Source of the DNA: Thalassobius sp. I31.1
Lineage (GTDB): Bacteria; Pseudomonadota; Alphaproteobacteria; Rhodobacterales; Rhodobacteraceae
DNA length: 64,000 bases
Assembly: GCF_003031585.1 (NCBI RefSeq)
Contig: NZ_PWAA01000064.1
Coordinates: 62,001-126,000 of the forward strand
Direction: 5' to 3'
In this document: positions 25,640-34,787 of the stretch, piece by piece
How the letters are laid out: each line of letters begins with the position of its first letter
Position numbering within the stretch: position 1 is the stretch's first letter
Notes under the pieces: generated by a model
Databases searched by the model: none
The model's input: only the letters and a program-made list of their open reading frames with translations
Told to the model about the DNA's origin: nothing
Made by a program: the position numbers and the translations under genes

Positions 25640-26656
25640 ATGGATGACCCTTGCTATATCATTGCTGAAATCGGCGTGAACCATAACGGATCGTTTGATC
25701 TGGCCTGTGAGCTGATTGATGCCGCTGTCGACTGTAAGGCCGATGCTGTCAAGTTCCAGACCTTTCGTGCCACAGATCTGGTCACCGCAAGTGCTGCAAA
25801 AGCCGCCTATCAAAGTGCGAATACCGAAAATAACGACAGTCAGTTTGCGATGCTCAAAGCGCTTGAGTTGTCGGAGGACACCTTTGCCAAACTCAACGCC
25901 TATTGTCAGCAAAAGGGGATCGCGTTTCTGTCGACACCCTTCAGCGAGGATGCCGTCGATATCCTCGCGCGGATCGGGGTGAACGCCTATAAGGTCAGCT
26001 CGGGCGACCTGACGCATCTTGATCTGCTGTCCTATATGGCCAAACAGGGGCGCCCGATCATTCTGTCCACGGGTATGGGAACCATCGGCGAGGTGGAAGA
26101 GGCCGTGAATGCCATTCAGTCTGCGGGTGACGTTGACGTCTCATTGCTGCATTGCGTGTCCAACTATCCTGCGGCCCCCGAGGATTGTAATCTGGCGGCG
26201 ATGGACACGATGGCGCAGGCCTTTGGCTTGCCGGTGGGATGGTCCGATCACACACTGGGTTCAGAGATTTCATGGGCGGCGGTGGCGCGCGGAGCAAAGG
26301 TGATCGAAAAGCATATTACCCTTGATCAAACTCTGCCTGGCCCGGATCACAAAGCTTCGATGGAACCTGATGATTTTGCGGAGTTCGTCGCGGGTATTCG
26401 CCGGATTGAAGCTGCAATTGGCACAGGACGCAAAGGGCCAACGAACGCGGAAAAGCAAACAGCACTTGTTGGTCGCCGCTCTATCACAGCGGTGCATGAT
26501 CTGCCCAAGGGCACTGTATTGACCGCCGCTGACCTTAAGGTGGTGCGGCCAGGCACAGGGCTTGCACCACGGATGATGGATTTTGTCATCGGCTCGGTGC
26601 TGACCCGCGATGTGGCCGCAGACACCCCCTTGGTCGCAGATGATATTCATGCCTGA
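25640..26656 (+). CDS. neuB: N-acylneuraminate/legionaminate synthase, NeuB/LegI type
   Basis: A 338-residue enzyme with the NeuB TIM barrel and a C-terminal antifreeze-like SAF domain. Marks: IIAEIGVNHNG at the N-terminus, ADAVKFQTF near residue 33, KVSSGDLTHLDLL near 117, SDHTLG near 205, and VIEKHITLDQTLPGPDHKASMEP near 222. The SAF part includes RRSITAVHDLPKGTVLTAADL. It condenses phosphoenolpyruvate with a mannosamine-type sugar to give a nine-carbon acid. The start at 25640, after AGGACG, is preferred over an in-frame ATG at 25553 inside the previous gene. Confidence 0.93.
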   Translation: MDDPCYIIAEIGVNHNGSFDLACELIDAAVDCKADAVKFQTFRATDLVTASAAKAAYQSANTENNDSQFAMLKALELSEDTFAKLNAYCQQKGIAFLSTPFSEDAVDILARIGVNAYKVSSGDLTHLDLLSYMAKQGRPIILSTGMGTIGEVEEAVNAIQSAGDVDVSLLHCVSNYPAAPEDCNLAAMDTMAQAFGLPVGWSDHTLGSEISWAAVARGAKVIEKHITLDQTLPGPDHKASMEPDDFAEFVAGIRRIEAAIGTGRKGPTNAEKQTALVGRRSITAVHDLPKGTVLTAADLKVVRPGTGLAPRMMDFVIGSVLTRDVAADTPLVADDIHA

Positions 26657-27275
26657 TACGCCTCTCATTCTTATCGGTGCGGGCGGCCATGCCTGTGTCG
26701 TCGCCGAAGCCGCGCATTTGGCTGGATGGCAGATTGCGGGGCACGTTGCACCGCAGGCTGGTGGTGATGCGCTGCTTGGCGAATGGCTGGGGGATGACAG
26801 TGCGCTGGGCAAGTACCTTGCTGGCGGGGCTATGTGTGCCATCGGTCTGGGGTTCGTTGACGCAGCATCAGCGCAACGGCGTGCAGCGATCCTGGCAGGG
26901 CTGGACACTGATACTCTTGCTACAATCATTCACCCAGACGCCAGCGTTTCACCCAATGCGCAGCTCGGCTCCGGGTGTTTTATCGCAGCGCAAAGCGTGA
27001 TCGCGACAGGGGCAATTATTGGGTGTGGCGCTATTGTGAACACTGGCGCTATCGTCGAGCATCACAACACCATCGGTCAGAACGCACATATCGCAACGGG
27101 CGCGAGGCTTACGGGTAACGTGCATGTGGGTGACAATGTGCTGGTTGGTGCGGCCTGCGTGGTGCGCCAGGGGGTATGCATCGGGGACGGGGCTGTTGTT
27201 GGTGCTGGATGCGTGGTGCTGTCGGATGTGGCCCCGAATACGGTCTTTATCGGTCGCAGAGGGCAAGCATCATGA
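26649..27275 (+). CDS. Sugar O/N-acetyltransferase, NeuD/LegH/PglD type
   Basis: A 208-residue left-handed beta-helix acyltransferase. The N-terminal PglD-like domain starts LILIGAGGHACVVAEAA; hexapeptide repeats run from about residue 95 (IHPDASVSPNAQLGSG...VIATGAIIGCGAIVNTGAIVEHHNTIG). HHNTIG contains the catalytic His seen in PglD/PseH-like enzymes. In legionaminic routes LegH acetylates the C4 amine; in sialic routes NeuD O-acetylates. It overlaps neuB by eight bases. Confidence 0.88.
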   Translation: MPDTPLILIGAGGHACVVAEAAHLAGWQIAGHVAPQAGGDALLGEWLGDDSALGKYLAGGAMCAIGLGFVDAASAQRRAAILAGLDTDTLATIIHPDASVSPNAQLGSGCFIAAQSVIATGAIIGCGAIVNTGAIVEHHNTIGQNAHIATGARLTGNVHVGDNVLVGAACVVRQGVCIGDGAVVGAGCVVLSDVAPNTVFIGRRGQAS

Positions 27276-28258
27276 TCGGCTCTGCACTTGTCATAGGTCT
27301 TGGCTCTATCGGGCGGCGGCATCTGCGCAATCTGGCCACGCGGTTTTCCGATGCCGATCTGCATGTATTGCGTCATCGCGATGCCCCGGATGCAGAGGCG
27401 AGCGCGATGGGTGCCACTTTGCACAGCGATCCTGATCATATTCTGGAGATGGATATTGATCTGGTCGTTCTGGCCACGCCTTCGGCCAACCATATTGACC
27501 TGCTGCCTCGTCTGATCGCCAAAGGCTGTCACTTGCTGGTGGAAAAGCCCATCGTTTCTACGATGACCGATTGCGATTTGGTGCTGAAGGCATTGCAGAA
27601 CGCACCTGCGGCTGTGCGGGTCTCGGGATTTAATTTCCGTTACCTGCCTTCCCTGCAAAAAGCGCAGGCCCTGATTGCCAGTGGCACACTTGGGCAGATC
27701 GCCAGAGCAAGCTTTACGGCCGGTCTGTGGTTGCCCGACTGGCGACCTGATCAGGATTACACCAAAGGCTATTCTGCTGATGCTGCGCGCGGTGGCGGGG
27801 TCGAAATGGATCTGGTGCACGAGATCGACGTGGCGCGCTGGTTCTTTGGTGATCTGAAAGTGGATTTTGCGAAGGGCGGCCATCAAAGCCACCTTACACT
27901 GCAGGCAAACGACACATCGCTGGCCGTACTGTCGGGCGCGCAGGGCGGCCCGTTTGTACAAATCGCCCTTGATTATGTTTCGCGCCGACGGTTGCGGCAC
28001 TATGAAATTGTCGGCGATGCGTCAGGTCTGCATTGGGATTTGTCTGGCACTCTGGATCACCTGAAGCCTGAGGGCGTGACGCCTCTCGCGCAAGCGCCTG
28101 AGGATTTTGACGTGACCCAGACCTATCTTGCCATGTTCGACAGTATGGCCGCCGCCATCGCCTGTGATACAACGTTCCCCCATCCCCAAAGCCTTGAGGA
28201 CGGGATTACCAGCACCCGCCTCGCGATTGGAATCAGAGACAAAGGGTCCTCCCAATGA
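27272..28258 (+). CDS. Gfo/Idh/MocA-family oxidoreductase (first of three)
   Basis: A 328-residue NAD(P)-dependent dehydrogenase: ALVIGLGSIGRRHLRNL at the N-terminus binds the nucleotide, ATPSANHIDLL near residue 68 and LLVEKPI near residue 89 (EKP with the conserved Lys) are family hallmarks, and GGGVEMDLVHEIDVARWFFG near residue 172 holds the catalytic histidine. Substrates in this family are sugars or their derivatives. The start at 27272 overlaps the previous stop by four bases. It could modify a precursor of the nonulosonic acid, like the oxidoreductases that accompany ptm genes in Campylobacter. Confidence 0.85.
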   Translation: MIGSALVIGLGSIGRRHLRNLATRFSDADLHVLRHRDAPDAEASAMGATLHSDPDHILEMDIDLVVLATPSANHIDLLPRLIAKGCHLLVEKPIVSTMTDCDLVLKALQNAPAAVRVSGFNFRYLPSLQKAQALIASGTLGQIARASFTAGLWLPDWRPDQDYTKGYSADAARGGGVEMDLVHEIDVARWFFGDLKVDFAKGGHQSHLTLQANDTSLAVLSGAQGGPFVQIALDYVSRRRLRHYEIVGDASGLHWDLSGTLDHLKPEGVTPLAQAPEDFDVTQTYLAMFDSMAAAIACDTTFPHPQSLEDGITSTRLAIGIRDKGSSQ

Positions 28259-28959
28259 CAACCATCTGCACCATCTGCGCCCGCGGCGGATCAAAGGGCG
28301 TGCCGCGCAAAAACGTGCGCGAACTCTGTGGCAAACCGCTGATTGCCTATACCATCGAGCAGGCACTGGCCTGTGACCAGATTGATGAAGTCTATGTATC
28401 GACGGACGACGACGAGATTGCACAAGTCGCCCGCGATTATGGCGCACGTGTCCCCTTCAAACGCCCTGCCGCCCTTGCCACCTCTGAGGCGGGTAAGCTG
28501 GAAGTGATCATCCATCTGATCGAACAAATCGAAGCATCCGGCGTGCGCGTGGACCGTGTGATAGACCTTGACCCCACTTCGCCGCTGCGGCTGCAATCTG
28601 ATATTGATGCCGCGCTCGATCTTCTGAGTGAGGATACAGATGCGGTAATCACAGGCTATGTCGCGGAGAAGAACCCCTATTTTAACATGGTTGAGGCCAA
28701 GGAAGACGGTAACATCCGTCTGGTCAAAACCCTGGAGGGCGGTGTGTTCTCGCGCCAGGCCGCACCAGCGGTGTACTCCATGAATGCCTCCATCTATGTC
28801 TGGCACCGCGCCACGCTGGCAGGTGGGCTGTGGGCTGGCCGTACTCGTATTCACAAAATGCCCCATGAGCGGTCGGTCGACATCGACAGTGAAATTGATT
28901 TCAAACTGGTCCAACTGCTGATGAACGAGACCCGAAATAAGGATACCGACCATGGCTGA
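28255..28959 (+). CDS. neuA: CMP-nonulosonate cytidylyltransferase (NeuA/LegF type)
   Basis: A 234-residue enzyme that activates the nine-carbon acid with CTP. It opens [22 protein letters not shown], the CTP-binding loop, and has [13 protein letters not shown] near residue 47, DLDPTSPLR near 98 and [12 protein letters not shown] near the end, all standard for acylneuraminate cytidylyltransferases. It overlaps its neighbours by four and eight bases. The sugar preference (sialic or legionaminic) is inferred from pathway neighbours only. Confidence 0.93.
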   Translation: MTTICTICARGGSKGVPRKNVRELCGKPLIAYTIEQALACDQIDEVYVSTDDDEIAQVARDYGARVPFKRPAALATSEAGKLEVIIHLIEQIEASGVRVDRVIDLDPTSPLRLQSDIDAALDLLSEDTDAVITGYVAEKNPYFNMVEAKEDGNIRLVKTLEGGVFSRQAAPAVYSMNASIYVWHRATLAGGLWAGRTRIHKMPHERSVDIDSEIDFKLVQLLMNETRNKDTDHG

Positions 28960-29755
28960 TACACTCTCGTCCACGCCGACTGCTGCGAAAATCATTGTAC
29001 TGACAGGTGGCGGCGGGTTCCTTGGAACAGCCATGACCCGGCGCCTGACCCGCGATGGCCATGCCGTTGCAGTGGTGGACCGCGACCTTGAGAGCGCGAC
29101 CAAATCAGCTGCAGGTGCCGATGCGGCAGGTCGTGCCATCGGGTATGCCTGTGATGTCTCCGATCGCGCGGCACTTGTTGACCTCAAGGCAAAAGTCGAG
29201 CGCGATCTGGGCGCGGTGGATGTGCTGATCTGCGGTGCGGCAACAAAATCTGACAATTTCTTTGAACCGTTTGAGACCTTCCCCCTCGAGGATTGGGATT
29301 ACGTTATGCGCGTGAACCTCACAGGCCCCGCCATGTGCGCGCAGGTCTTTGGTGGCGATATGGCCAAACGTGGCGCAGGCTCGATCATCAACATCCTGTC
29401 GATCTATGGCATCGCCGCCCCTGATCAGCGCATCTATGACGGCGCTGTATATGAAGGGCGCGCGATCAACACGCCCGCAATTTATTCGGCATCCAAGGCA
29501 GGGCTTTGGGGGCTGACGAAGTACCTCGCCAGCTATTGGGGCAAGAACGGGCTGCGCGTGAATGCCGTCACGCCAGGTGGAATTTTCAGCGGTCAGAACG
29601 ACACGTTCATCAACAACTACTCCGCCCGCACCATGATGGACCGCATGGGAGAACCACATGAGATCGCGGATGCGGTGGCCTTTCTGGCATCCGACGGATC
29701 ATCCTATATCACAGGGCAAAACCTGATCGTCGACGGAGGGCTGACAGCATGGTGA
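28952..29755 (+). CDS. Short-chain dehydrogenase/reductase, PtmA-like
   Basis: A 267-residue classical [16 protein letters not shown] at the N-terminus, CGAATKSD (NNAG-like) near residue 90, catalytic Ser in NILSIYG near residue 148, and [10 protein letters not shown] near residue 177 giving YxxxK. The C-terminus [20 protein letters not shown] is typical. An SDR called PtmA sits beside CMP-legionaminate synthetase in Campylobacter; the position here is the same, directly after the cytidylyltransferase, so I infer a related precursor role. Confidence 0.82.
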   Translation: MADTLSSTPTAAKIIVLTGGGGFLGTAMTRRLTRDGHAVAVVDRDLESATKSAAGADAAGRAIGYACDVSDRAALVDLKAKVERDLGAVDVLICGAATKSDNFFEPFETFPLEDWDYVMRVNLTGPAMCAQVFGGDMAKRGAGSIINILSIYGIAAPDQRIYDGAVYEGRAINTPAIYSASKAGLWGLTKYLASYWGKNGLRVNAVTPGGIFSGQNDTFINNYSARTMMDRMGEPHEIADAVAFLASDGSSYITGQNLIVDGGLTAW

Positions 29756-30699
29756 AGAAAATCCTTTTGTGTGGCTGCGGGAACATCGGTTTTCGCCACC
29801 TGCAAGCCCTGGCGCAACTCAATACGCCTGCCCACATCACCATCGTGGAGCCATTTGCACAGGGCCACGCTCGTATTACCGATTTCATCACCTCGGAGGA
29901 AGCGAACGGCGCTGAACGTTACCGCCTGTTGGGTGCGCTACCACAAACGCGTGAGGCGTTTGACCTTGCTGTGATCACAACGCGCGCCGATGTGCGCCAG
30001 GCGGTTTATGAGGATATCGTCACGCACCACGATGTGACGTCTATCCTGTTCGAGAAGATATTGTTCCAGACGGTGACCGCACTCGACACCGTAGAACGTG
30101 ATCTGGAGCAGCGCAAGATTGTGGGGTTCGTGAACTGCGGCCGCCGCGGATTTGACAGCTACCGCGCCATGGCCGCCGAATTTGCAGGCGACACACCCAC
30201 AGACATCACTGTAGCAGGCAGTGCCTTTGGTCTGGCCTCCAATGCGGTGCATTTCCTCGACCTGGCAGAGTTCCTCAACGGCAGCCCCCTCAGTGAGGTG
30301 GATCTGTCGCAACTGAACAGTGACACCGCCCAAAGCAAACGCGACGGGCTGGTCGAGATTTTTGGCACCCTGCGTGCAAAGACGGCCAATGGCGGCAAGC
30401 TATCGGTTACTTGCGCGGATGAGCCTGGCATGGCCATTGCCATCACCGTACGCCACGCAGGCCGCGACATCCAGATTGACGAGCTGGGCAATACGCAAAC
30501 AGAAGGCGGACAAACGGTCCCATTCGGGACAAAGTTTGTTTCGGGGATGCCTTATCTTTATGATGATGCTCTGCAAACGGGCGATCCTGGTCTGACGCCT
30601 TACAGTGCGTCTGCCCGTCAACATCGTCTCTACCTTGGCGCGATGTGTGATCATCTGGATTTGCCTTCGGGCGATGATACACTTATCCCCATTAGCTAA
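29749..30699 (+). CDS. Gfo/Idh/MocA-like oxidoreductase (second of three), divergent
   Basis: A 316-residue protein with the nucleotide-binding start [18 protein letters not shown], then [17 protein letters not shown] and LFEKILF near residue 103, where the usual EKP motif reads EKI. The rest aligns poorly with the standard family, for example [12 protein letters not shown] near residue 160 keeps a histidine at the catalytic position. It overlaps the SDR gene by seven bases. The altered motif suggests a specialised or structural role. Confidence 0.72.
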   Translation: MVKKILLCGCGNIGFRHLQALAQLNTPAHITIVEPFAQGHARITDFITSEEANGAERYRLLGALPQTREAFDLAVITTRADVRQAVYEDIVTHHDVTSILFEKILFQTVTALDTVERDLEQRKIVGFVNCGRRGFDSYRAMAAEFAGDTPTDITVAGSAFGLASNAVHFLDLAEFLNGSPLSEVDLSQLNSDTAQSKRDGLVEIFGTLRAKTANGGKLSVTCADEPGMAIAITVRHAGRDIQIDELGNTQTEGGQTVPFGTKFVSGMPYLYDDALQTGDPGLTPYSASARQHRLYLGAMCDHLDLPSGDDTLIPIS

Positions 30700-30720
30700 T
30701 CTGCAAAATCAGGAAATATT

Positions 30721-31701
30721 ATGAGCAATATCGGTCAGGTTCTTTTGGTTGGCGCGGGCGGCATGGCCCAGGCCTATGCCGCCGTCCTCACGTCAATGGG
30801 CGTCACGCCCAGGGTTCTGGGGCGCAGCCCCGCCTCGGCGGCAGCGTTCGAGGCGGCAACAGGCCTTACCCCTGGCACGGGCGATCTGGTGACCCAGCTG
30901 GAAGGTGTGGATCCGAACGCCACCGCCATTGTGACTGTGAACGCGCACGCCCTGGCTGAGGTGACCCAGACCCTGATGAGGCATGGCATCAAGCGCCTCA
31001 TGGTTGAAAAACCCGCCGCCCTGGACATGGAAGAGATGGCAAGCCTGCAATCTGTCGCCACTGCTGTCGGGGCAGAAGTTTATGTGGCCTACAACCGCCG
31101 TTTCCTGTCGTCGGTGATCGAGGCAGATCGCCTGATCGATCTGGACGGCGGTATTGTCAGCGTGAAGTTTGACTTTTCGGAACCTACGCGCAAAATCGGC
31201 GCTTTGGGCAAGCCTGAACGCGAGCTGTCGACGTGGTTTTACGGCAATTCGACCCATGTGATTGACCTGGCTTTTCACTTCTTTGGTCCGCCTGACACCC
31301 TTGAGGCGCACGTCGCCGCTCAAGGTGGCATTGACTGGCACCCGCAGGCGGGTGTGTTCACAGGTTTCGGTGCCAGCGAAGACGGGGCGACGATCGCGTG
31401 GCATTCCAATTGGGTATCACCTGGTCGTTGGGGGCTGGAGGTTCTCACCCGCGAGCGGCGGATTATCATGCAGCCGCTGGAAAAGCTTCGCATCCAGACA
31501 CACGATAGTTTTGCTGAAATTGATCACGTCATCGAAGATGCCTGCGATCAGAGCTCCAAACCCGGATTGTTGCGTCAGACGACCGCGTTCCTGACTGGGG
31601 CGGATGAACAGCGGCTGGTGTCCCTTGAGGCCCACGGCGCGAACATGGTGTTCTATGAGGCGATCCGGAACGGTACTTCCTACACAAAGGCCAAGACATG
31701 A
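30721..31701 (+). CDS. Gfo/Idh/MocA-like oxidoreductase (third of three)
   Basis: A 326-residue protein. VLLVGAGGMAQAYAAVLTSMG forms the nucleotide site, MVEKPAALDMEEM near residue 95 is the EKP motif, and VAYNRRFLSSVIEAD near residue 121 is typical of sugar dehydrogenases in this family. NSTHVIDLAFHFFG near residue 175 has the catalytic His. A 21-base gap separates it from the previous gene, the largest in this operon, with AGGAAAT before the start. Substrate unknown. Confidence 0.82.
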   Translation: MSNIGQVLLVGAGGMAQAYAAVLTSMGVTPRVLGRSPASAAAFEAATGLTPGTGDLVTQLEGVDPNATAIVTVNAHALAEVTQTLMRHGIKRLMVEKPAALDMEEMASLQSVATAVGAEVYVAYNRRFLSSVIEADRLIDLDGGIVSVKFDFSEPTRKIGALGKPERELSTWFYGNSTHVIDLAFHFFGPPDTLEAHVAAQGGIDWHPQAGVFTGFGASEDGATIAWHSNWVSPGRWGLEVLTRERRIIMQPLEKLRIQTHDSFAEIDHVIEDACDQSSKPGLLRQTTAFLTGADEQRLVSLEAHGANMVFYEAIRNGTSYTKAKT

Positions 31702-32609
31702 ACGTCGCCTATGAACCTGAAATAACTGAAAAGATTGATGCCGCACATGCCCATGCGCAAGAAGGTGCAATGGAAATCGCCGTACAGGAATTCAGCCTTA
31801 CGCGCAGCAGCGTGTTGCATCTGGCCGATGCAGCTGCACTGGCGGATCGGATCGCGTCGGAGAAGGCCGCTTATGCTCGCGAACGTGAGCGCTTCCGCGC
31901 CGGTATCGCCCCAAAAACTGATGGCACGCGCAAAGTTCTGATCATGGCCGACAGCCTCGGCCTGCCCCGCCCCGACGACCCCGACGGGACGGTCCTGACA
32001 TATTCCAAACTGATCGACCAGACATATTCCGATCTGTCGGTCGACAGCTTTTGTCAGCGATTTTTTACCACCAAAGACGTTCGTGACGCACTGGCAGCTG
32101 ATCCTGATCTGGGCCGTGACAGCCACTTTATCCTGCACGTCGGTCTGAACGATTGCGCCAACCGCATGTTTCTGGAACCAGAGCGCATTGCGCTGGGATT
32201 GTTAACACCTGCAACCCGCAATAAGATCATTGATTTTTCACGCAAATACCGCAGGCAAATCATCCTGGATCTGCCGCCGCACCATTACGTGCCTTTGGCG
32301 CAGTTTCGTGAAAACCTTGATGTCATCGTGCATCTGTTGCGCGCACGCAATGTCGGTAAAATCATTCTTTCATCAATTATCCTGCCGCCTGCACGATCCT
32401 GGCCTGGCACCCCTGGGATAAACCGCAACTTTGCACTGTATAACATGGAAATCATGCACGCGGTGCATGACCATGGCGCACTGCTTCTGGATATGGATCG
32501 TCATATCTGGCAGGCTCAGAACCGTGGTGTGCTTAATGCTGACGGCATGCATCTGGCTGAAGGCGGGCATGATCTGTTTTGCAAAAAATGTGATCCGTAC
32601 CTCCGATGA
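31698..32609 (+). CDS. SGNH/GDSL-type hydrolase-like protein
   Basis: A 303-residue protein with all SGNH landmarks in order: block I as VLIMADSLGLP (ADS in place of GDS, about residue 79), block III as LHVGLNDC (GxND, about residue 148) and block V as NADGMHLAEGGHDLF (DxxH, about residue 279). The first 70 residues are a helical extension. There is no signal peptide, so it should act in the cytoplasm, most likely as an O-acyl esterase or acyltransferase on the cluster's sugar. It overlaps the neighbours by four bases. Confidence 0.75.
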   Translation: MNVAYEPEITEKIDAAHAHAQEGAMEIAVQEFSLTRSSVLHLADAAALADRIASEKAAYARERERFRAGIAPKTDGTRKVLIMADSLGLPRPDDPDGTVLTYSKLIDQTYSDLSVDSFCQRFFTTKDVRDALAADPDLGRDSHFILHVGLNDCANRMFLEPERIALGLLTPATRNKIIDFSRKYRRQIILDLPPHHYVPLAQFRENLDVIVHLLRARNVGKIILSSIILPPARSWPGTPGINRNFALYNMEIMHAVHDHGALLLDMDRHIWQAQNRGVLNADGMHLAEGGHDLFCKKCDPYLR

Positions 32610-33805
32610 ATACGCCTGGGATCCGCGTCACTTTTGTCATTCAAAAGCTCTTGGGGCTGACGGGCGGCGCAGAGCGGATGTTTCTTCAGACGGCGGTCTC
32701 CCTGGCCAAACTGGGGATGGAGATTGATCTGGTCATCTACGACGCTTCGCCCGCTGCCCCGCAGTTTGACACAGGCGGCCTCACGATAACCAACCTTTGT
32801 CCGATCACAAGCCCCCCGCGTGAGGGGGGCAACAAAACCGCTGGCAGGCTCAAACGCATACCCCATTCAGGTCCGGTCGGGCATCTCAAATGGGCGATGA
32901 CCCATGGCATGTTCGAGCGTGCAGTGCGCAAACATCTAAAACGTACAACACCTGATGTGGTTATTGCATTCCTGCCGCCAGCGATCACGGCGGCGGTGCG
33001 TGCGGCGGCGAGGCTGAATATACCAGTAATTGCATCCACCCATAACGTCCCTGAACATGATTTTGGATTGGATAGCCCCCGCTGGGATCAAAATCCCATC
33101 TACCGGACCCGTGCGCGCGCCGCCCTGTCGGGAGCCACAAAAATCACAGTGTTGCTCGAGGATTTTAAACGCTGGCTCACGGCGGAGGAACAGACTCGCA
33201 CCACCGTGATGCCTAACCCTGTGCAGCGCCTCTCCCCGTCTCCCGTGCAGTCCCCTGACCGCGAAAATATCGTTTTGGCAGTCGGACGTCTGACGGACAT
33301 AAAACGTTATCATCTTCTGATAGGTGCATGGGCGCAGCTGCACGAGGGTTTCCCCGAATGGCGCGTCGACATCTATGGCGAAGGTGATCTGCGCGCCGAT
33401 CTGAGTGCCCAAATCACCGCTCATGGTCTGGGTGATGTGGTGCGACTATGCGGGGTGACGTCTGATATTGGCGCTATCTGTGATCGCGCGCGACTGCTGT
33501 GCCATCCCGCCGCATTCGAGGGCTTTGGGTTGTCCGTAGCCGAGGCAATGGCCCACGGAATGCCCGCTATGGGGTTTGCCGATTGCGCAGGCATCAATCA
33601 GCTGATCACGTCCGGGCATGACGGTTTTCTGATTGATCCCGCACCCTCCCCGCAAGCTGCCCTGACCGCAAGCCTGCACCGCGCGCTGAGCGATCCGGCC
33701 CATCTGGAGAAACTTGGACAGCGTGCCCAAAAAATCACTCAGACCTATCAGGCCGAAAAAATCGCGATGCAATGGGAAACCCTTGTGCGCGATTGCCTGC
33801 CATAG
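32606..33805 (+). CDS. GT4-family glycosyltransferase
   Basis: A 399-residue GT-B enzyme. GLTGGAERMFLQTAVSLAKLG near residue 14 is the acceptor-side glycine loop; VLAVGRLTDIKRYHLLIGAW near residue 224 and HPAAFEGFGLSVAEAMAHGMPAMGF near residue 300 hold the EGFGLxxxE motif that binds the nucleotide sugar with retention of configuration. It is the last gene of the plus-strand operon that starts with legC. Confidence 0.9.
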   Translation: MNTPGIRVTFVIQKLLGLTGGAERMFLQTAVSLAKLGMEIDLVIYDASPAAPQFDTGGLTITNLCPITSPPREGGNKTAGRLKRIPHSGPVGHLKWAMTHGMFERAVRKHLKRTTPDVVIAFLPPAITAAVRAAARLNIPVIASTHNVPEHDFGLDSPRWDQNPIYRTRARAALSGATKITVLLEDFKRWLTAEEQTRTTVMPNPVQRLSPSPVQSPDRENIVLAVGRLTDIKRYHLLIGAWAQLHEGFPEWRVDIYGEGDLRADLSAQITAHGLGDVVRLCGVTSDIGAICDRARLLCHPAAFEGFGLSVAEAMAHGMPAMGFADCAGINQLITSGHDGFLIDPAPSPQAALTASLHRALSDPAHLEKLGQRAQKITQTYQAEKIAMQWETLVRDCLP

Positions 33806-33832
33806 ACGCCACCACCAGCTTTGAATTCTCAC

Positions 33833-33855
33833 CCCCCCCCCTGTTTCCGGGGTTT
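33833..33855 (+). terminator. C9 tract and short C/G hairpin after the legC operon
   Basis: Nine consecutive C (33833-33841) pair partly with GGGG at 33849-33852, followed by TTTATA, 28 bases after the last stop. It may end the long operon transcript; the homopolymer is also a slippage-prone site, although it lies outside any gene. Confidence 0.4.
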
Positions 33856-34233
33856 ATACCAGATGCCTGAATGACGGGGTTGCCGGTTGTGGAAGGCGTC
33901 AATGTATCTGAAGATTACAGCCTCTGCTGCGGCCTGCATTTTAAAGCGTCTCTAGTGTACCATCGCCCAACAGTCGCTACTTGATGTTCGTTTGTGTATG
34001 TTTGGGGGGTCTTTACAATGGGGTGTTCTGTGCATTGGCAGGGGAAAGTACCCCGCTGTCCGGGAAAAGGGACGAACATCACATGGTCGATGCTGAAGGA
34101 TCAGGAAGGGCTGGTGCCACAGTTTGGTATACAATCAGAGGCTTATGGAACGGCCAGGCCAGAAATGTGTTGGCTGGATCACATGTAGCTGTCTTCCGTT
34201 AATCTTTAGTGTATTTGATTTGTCCTTTAGTGT
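33856..34233. other. Gap of about 380 bp before the small secreted protein gene
   Basis: Short open frames here (for example 33994-34188) have no recognisable domains or ribosome sites and I do not call them genes. An 11-bp direct repeat CTTTAGTGTAT occurs at 34204-34214 and 34225-34235, 21 bp apart start to start, close to two helical turns, which could be a regulator site just upstream of the next gene. Confidence 0.4.
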
Positions 34234-34716
34234 ATGTCTGAATGTCAGAGTATTCCGGTTCAGCGCCGCGAGATATCGAGTGTAATCAAAGGGCAGGACA
34301 TACTATTGAAACACATTACCAGCAGCAGATTGCGCAGCCGCCATTTTGCGTTGCTTCTGATATGTGTTCTGTTCGGAGCATCACTTATGACCTTTTCACC
34401 AGGTGCCAATGCGCGCCAGCCAATCCGTCCGATTGTTGCGCTGACCTGTGAAGGCCGCCTGTCGCTCTGCCAGGAGATCGTACAGTCGCTGGCCGACTTG
34501 AAGCCTGGATATGTTTACCGGATGAACCCCGCCCGCAAACCCAATGGATCGTTTGACCTTAAGCTTGAACTTGACAGTGATGGTCATGGCCAGCTGTTCT
34601 GGTCAGGTGGCGCAGGGCAAATTACGCCCCGGGCAGGTCAAAGTGACGCCGAGTTTGCCCGCCAAATCGTAGCGAATGCCAGCCCGGATCTGTCCCGGGC
34701 GATGGAAAATCCCTGA
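34234..34716 (+). CDS. Small exported protein of unknown function beside the M10 protease
   Basis: Up to 160 residues. I do not recognise the family. A better start may be TTG at 34306, preceded by AGGA at 34295-34298; it would give a 136-residue protein with a textbook signal peptide (basic HITSSRLRSRHF, hydrophobic ALLLICVLFGASLMTF, then GANA before the cut). The mature part has two cysteines (LTCEGRLSLCQEI), a YVYRMNP strand and LKLELDSDGHGQLFWSGG. It ends 71 bases before the protease gene. Secreted protease inhibitors are often encoded beside serralysins, so an inhibitor or surface accessory role is possible, but nothing in the sequence proves it. Confidence 0.6.
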   Translation: MSECQSIPVQRREISSVIKGQDILLKHITSSRLRSRHFALLLICVLFGASLMTFSPGANARQPIRPIVALTCEGRLSLCQEIVQSLADLKPGYVYRMNPARKPNGSFDLKLELDSDGHGQLFWSGGAGQITPRAGQSDAEFARQIVANASPDLSRAMENP

Positions 34717-34787
34717 GATGGGAAAAATGTTATCATCTTTACTTTGCGCGCTGCTGCCTGCGAATATTAAATAAAAGGACTTGAGAA

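Noticed and set aside
28291-29256. 321-codon minus-strand frame opposite the CMP synthetase
   Set aside because: Opposite conserved neuA and SDR genes, spans their boundary and has no domain.
33981-34202. Short plus-strand frames between the GT4 gene and the small exported protein
   Set aside because: Two overlapping frames of 64 and 73 codons without ribosome sites or recognisable motifs; more likely untranslated.
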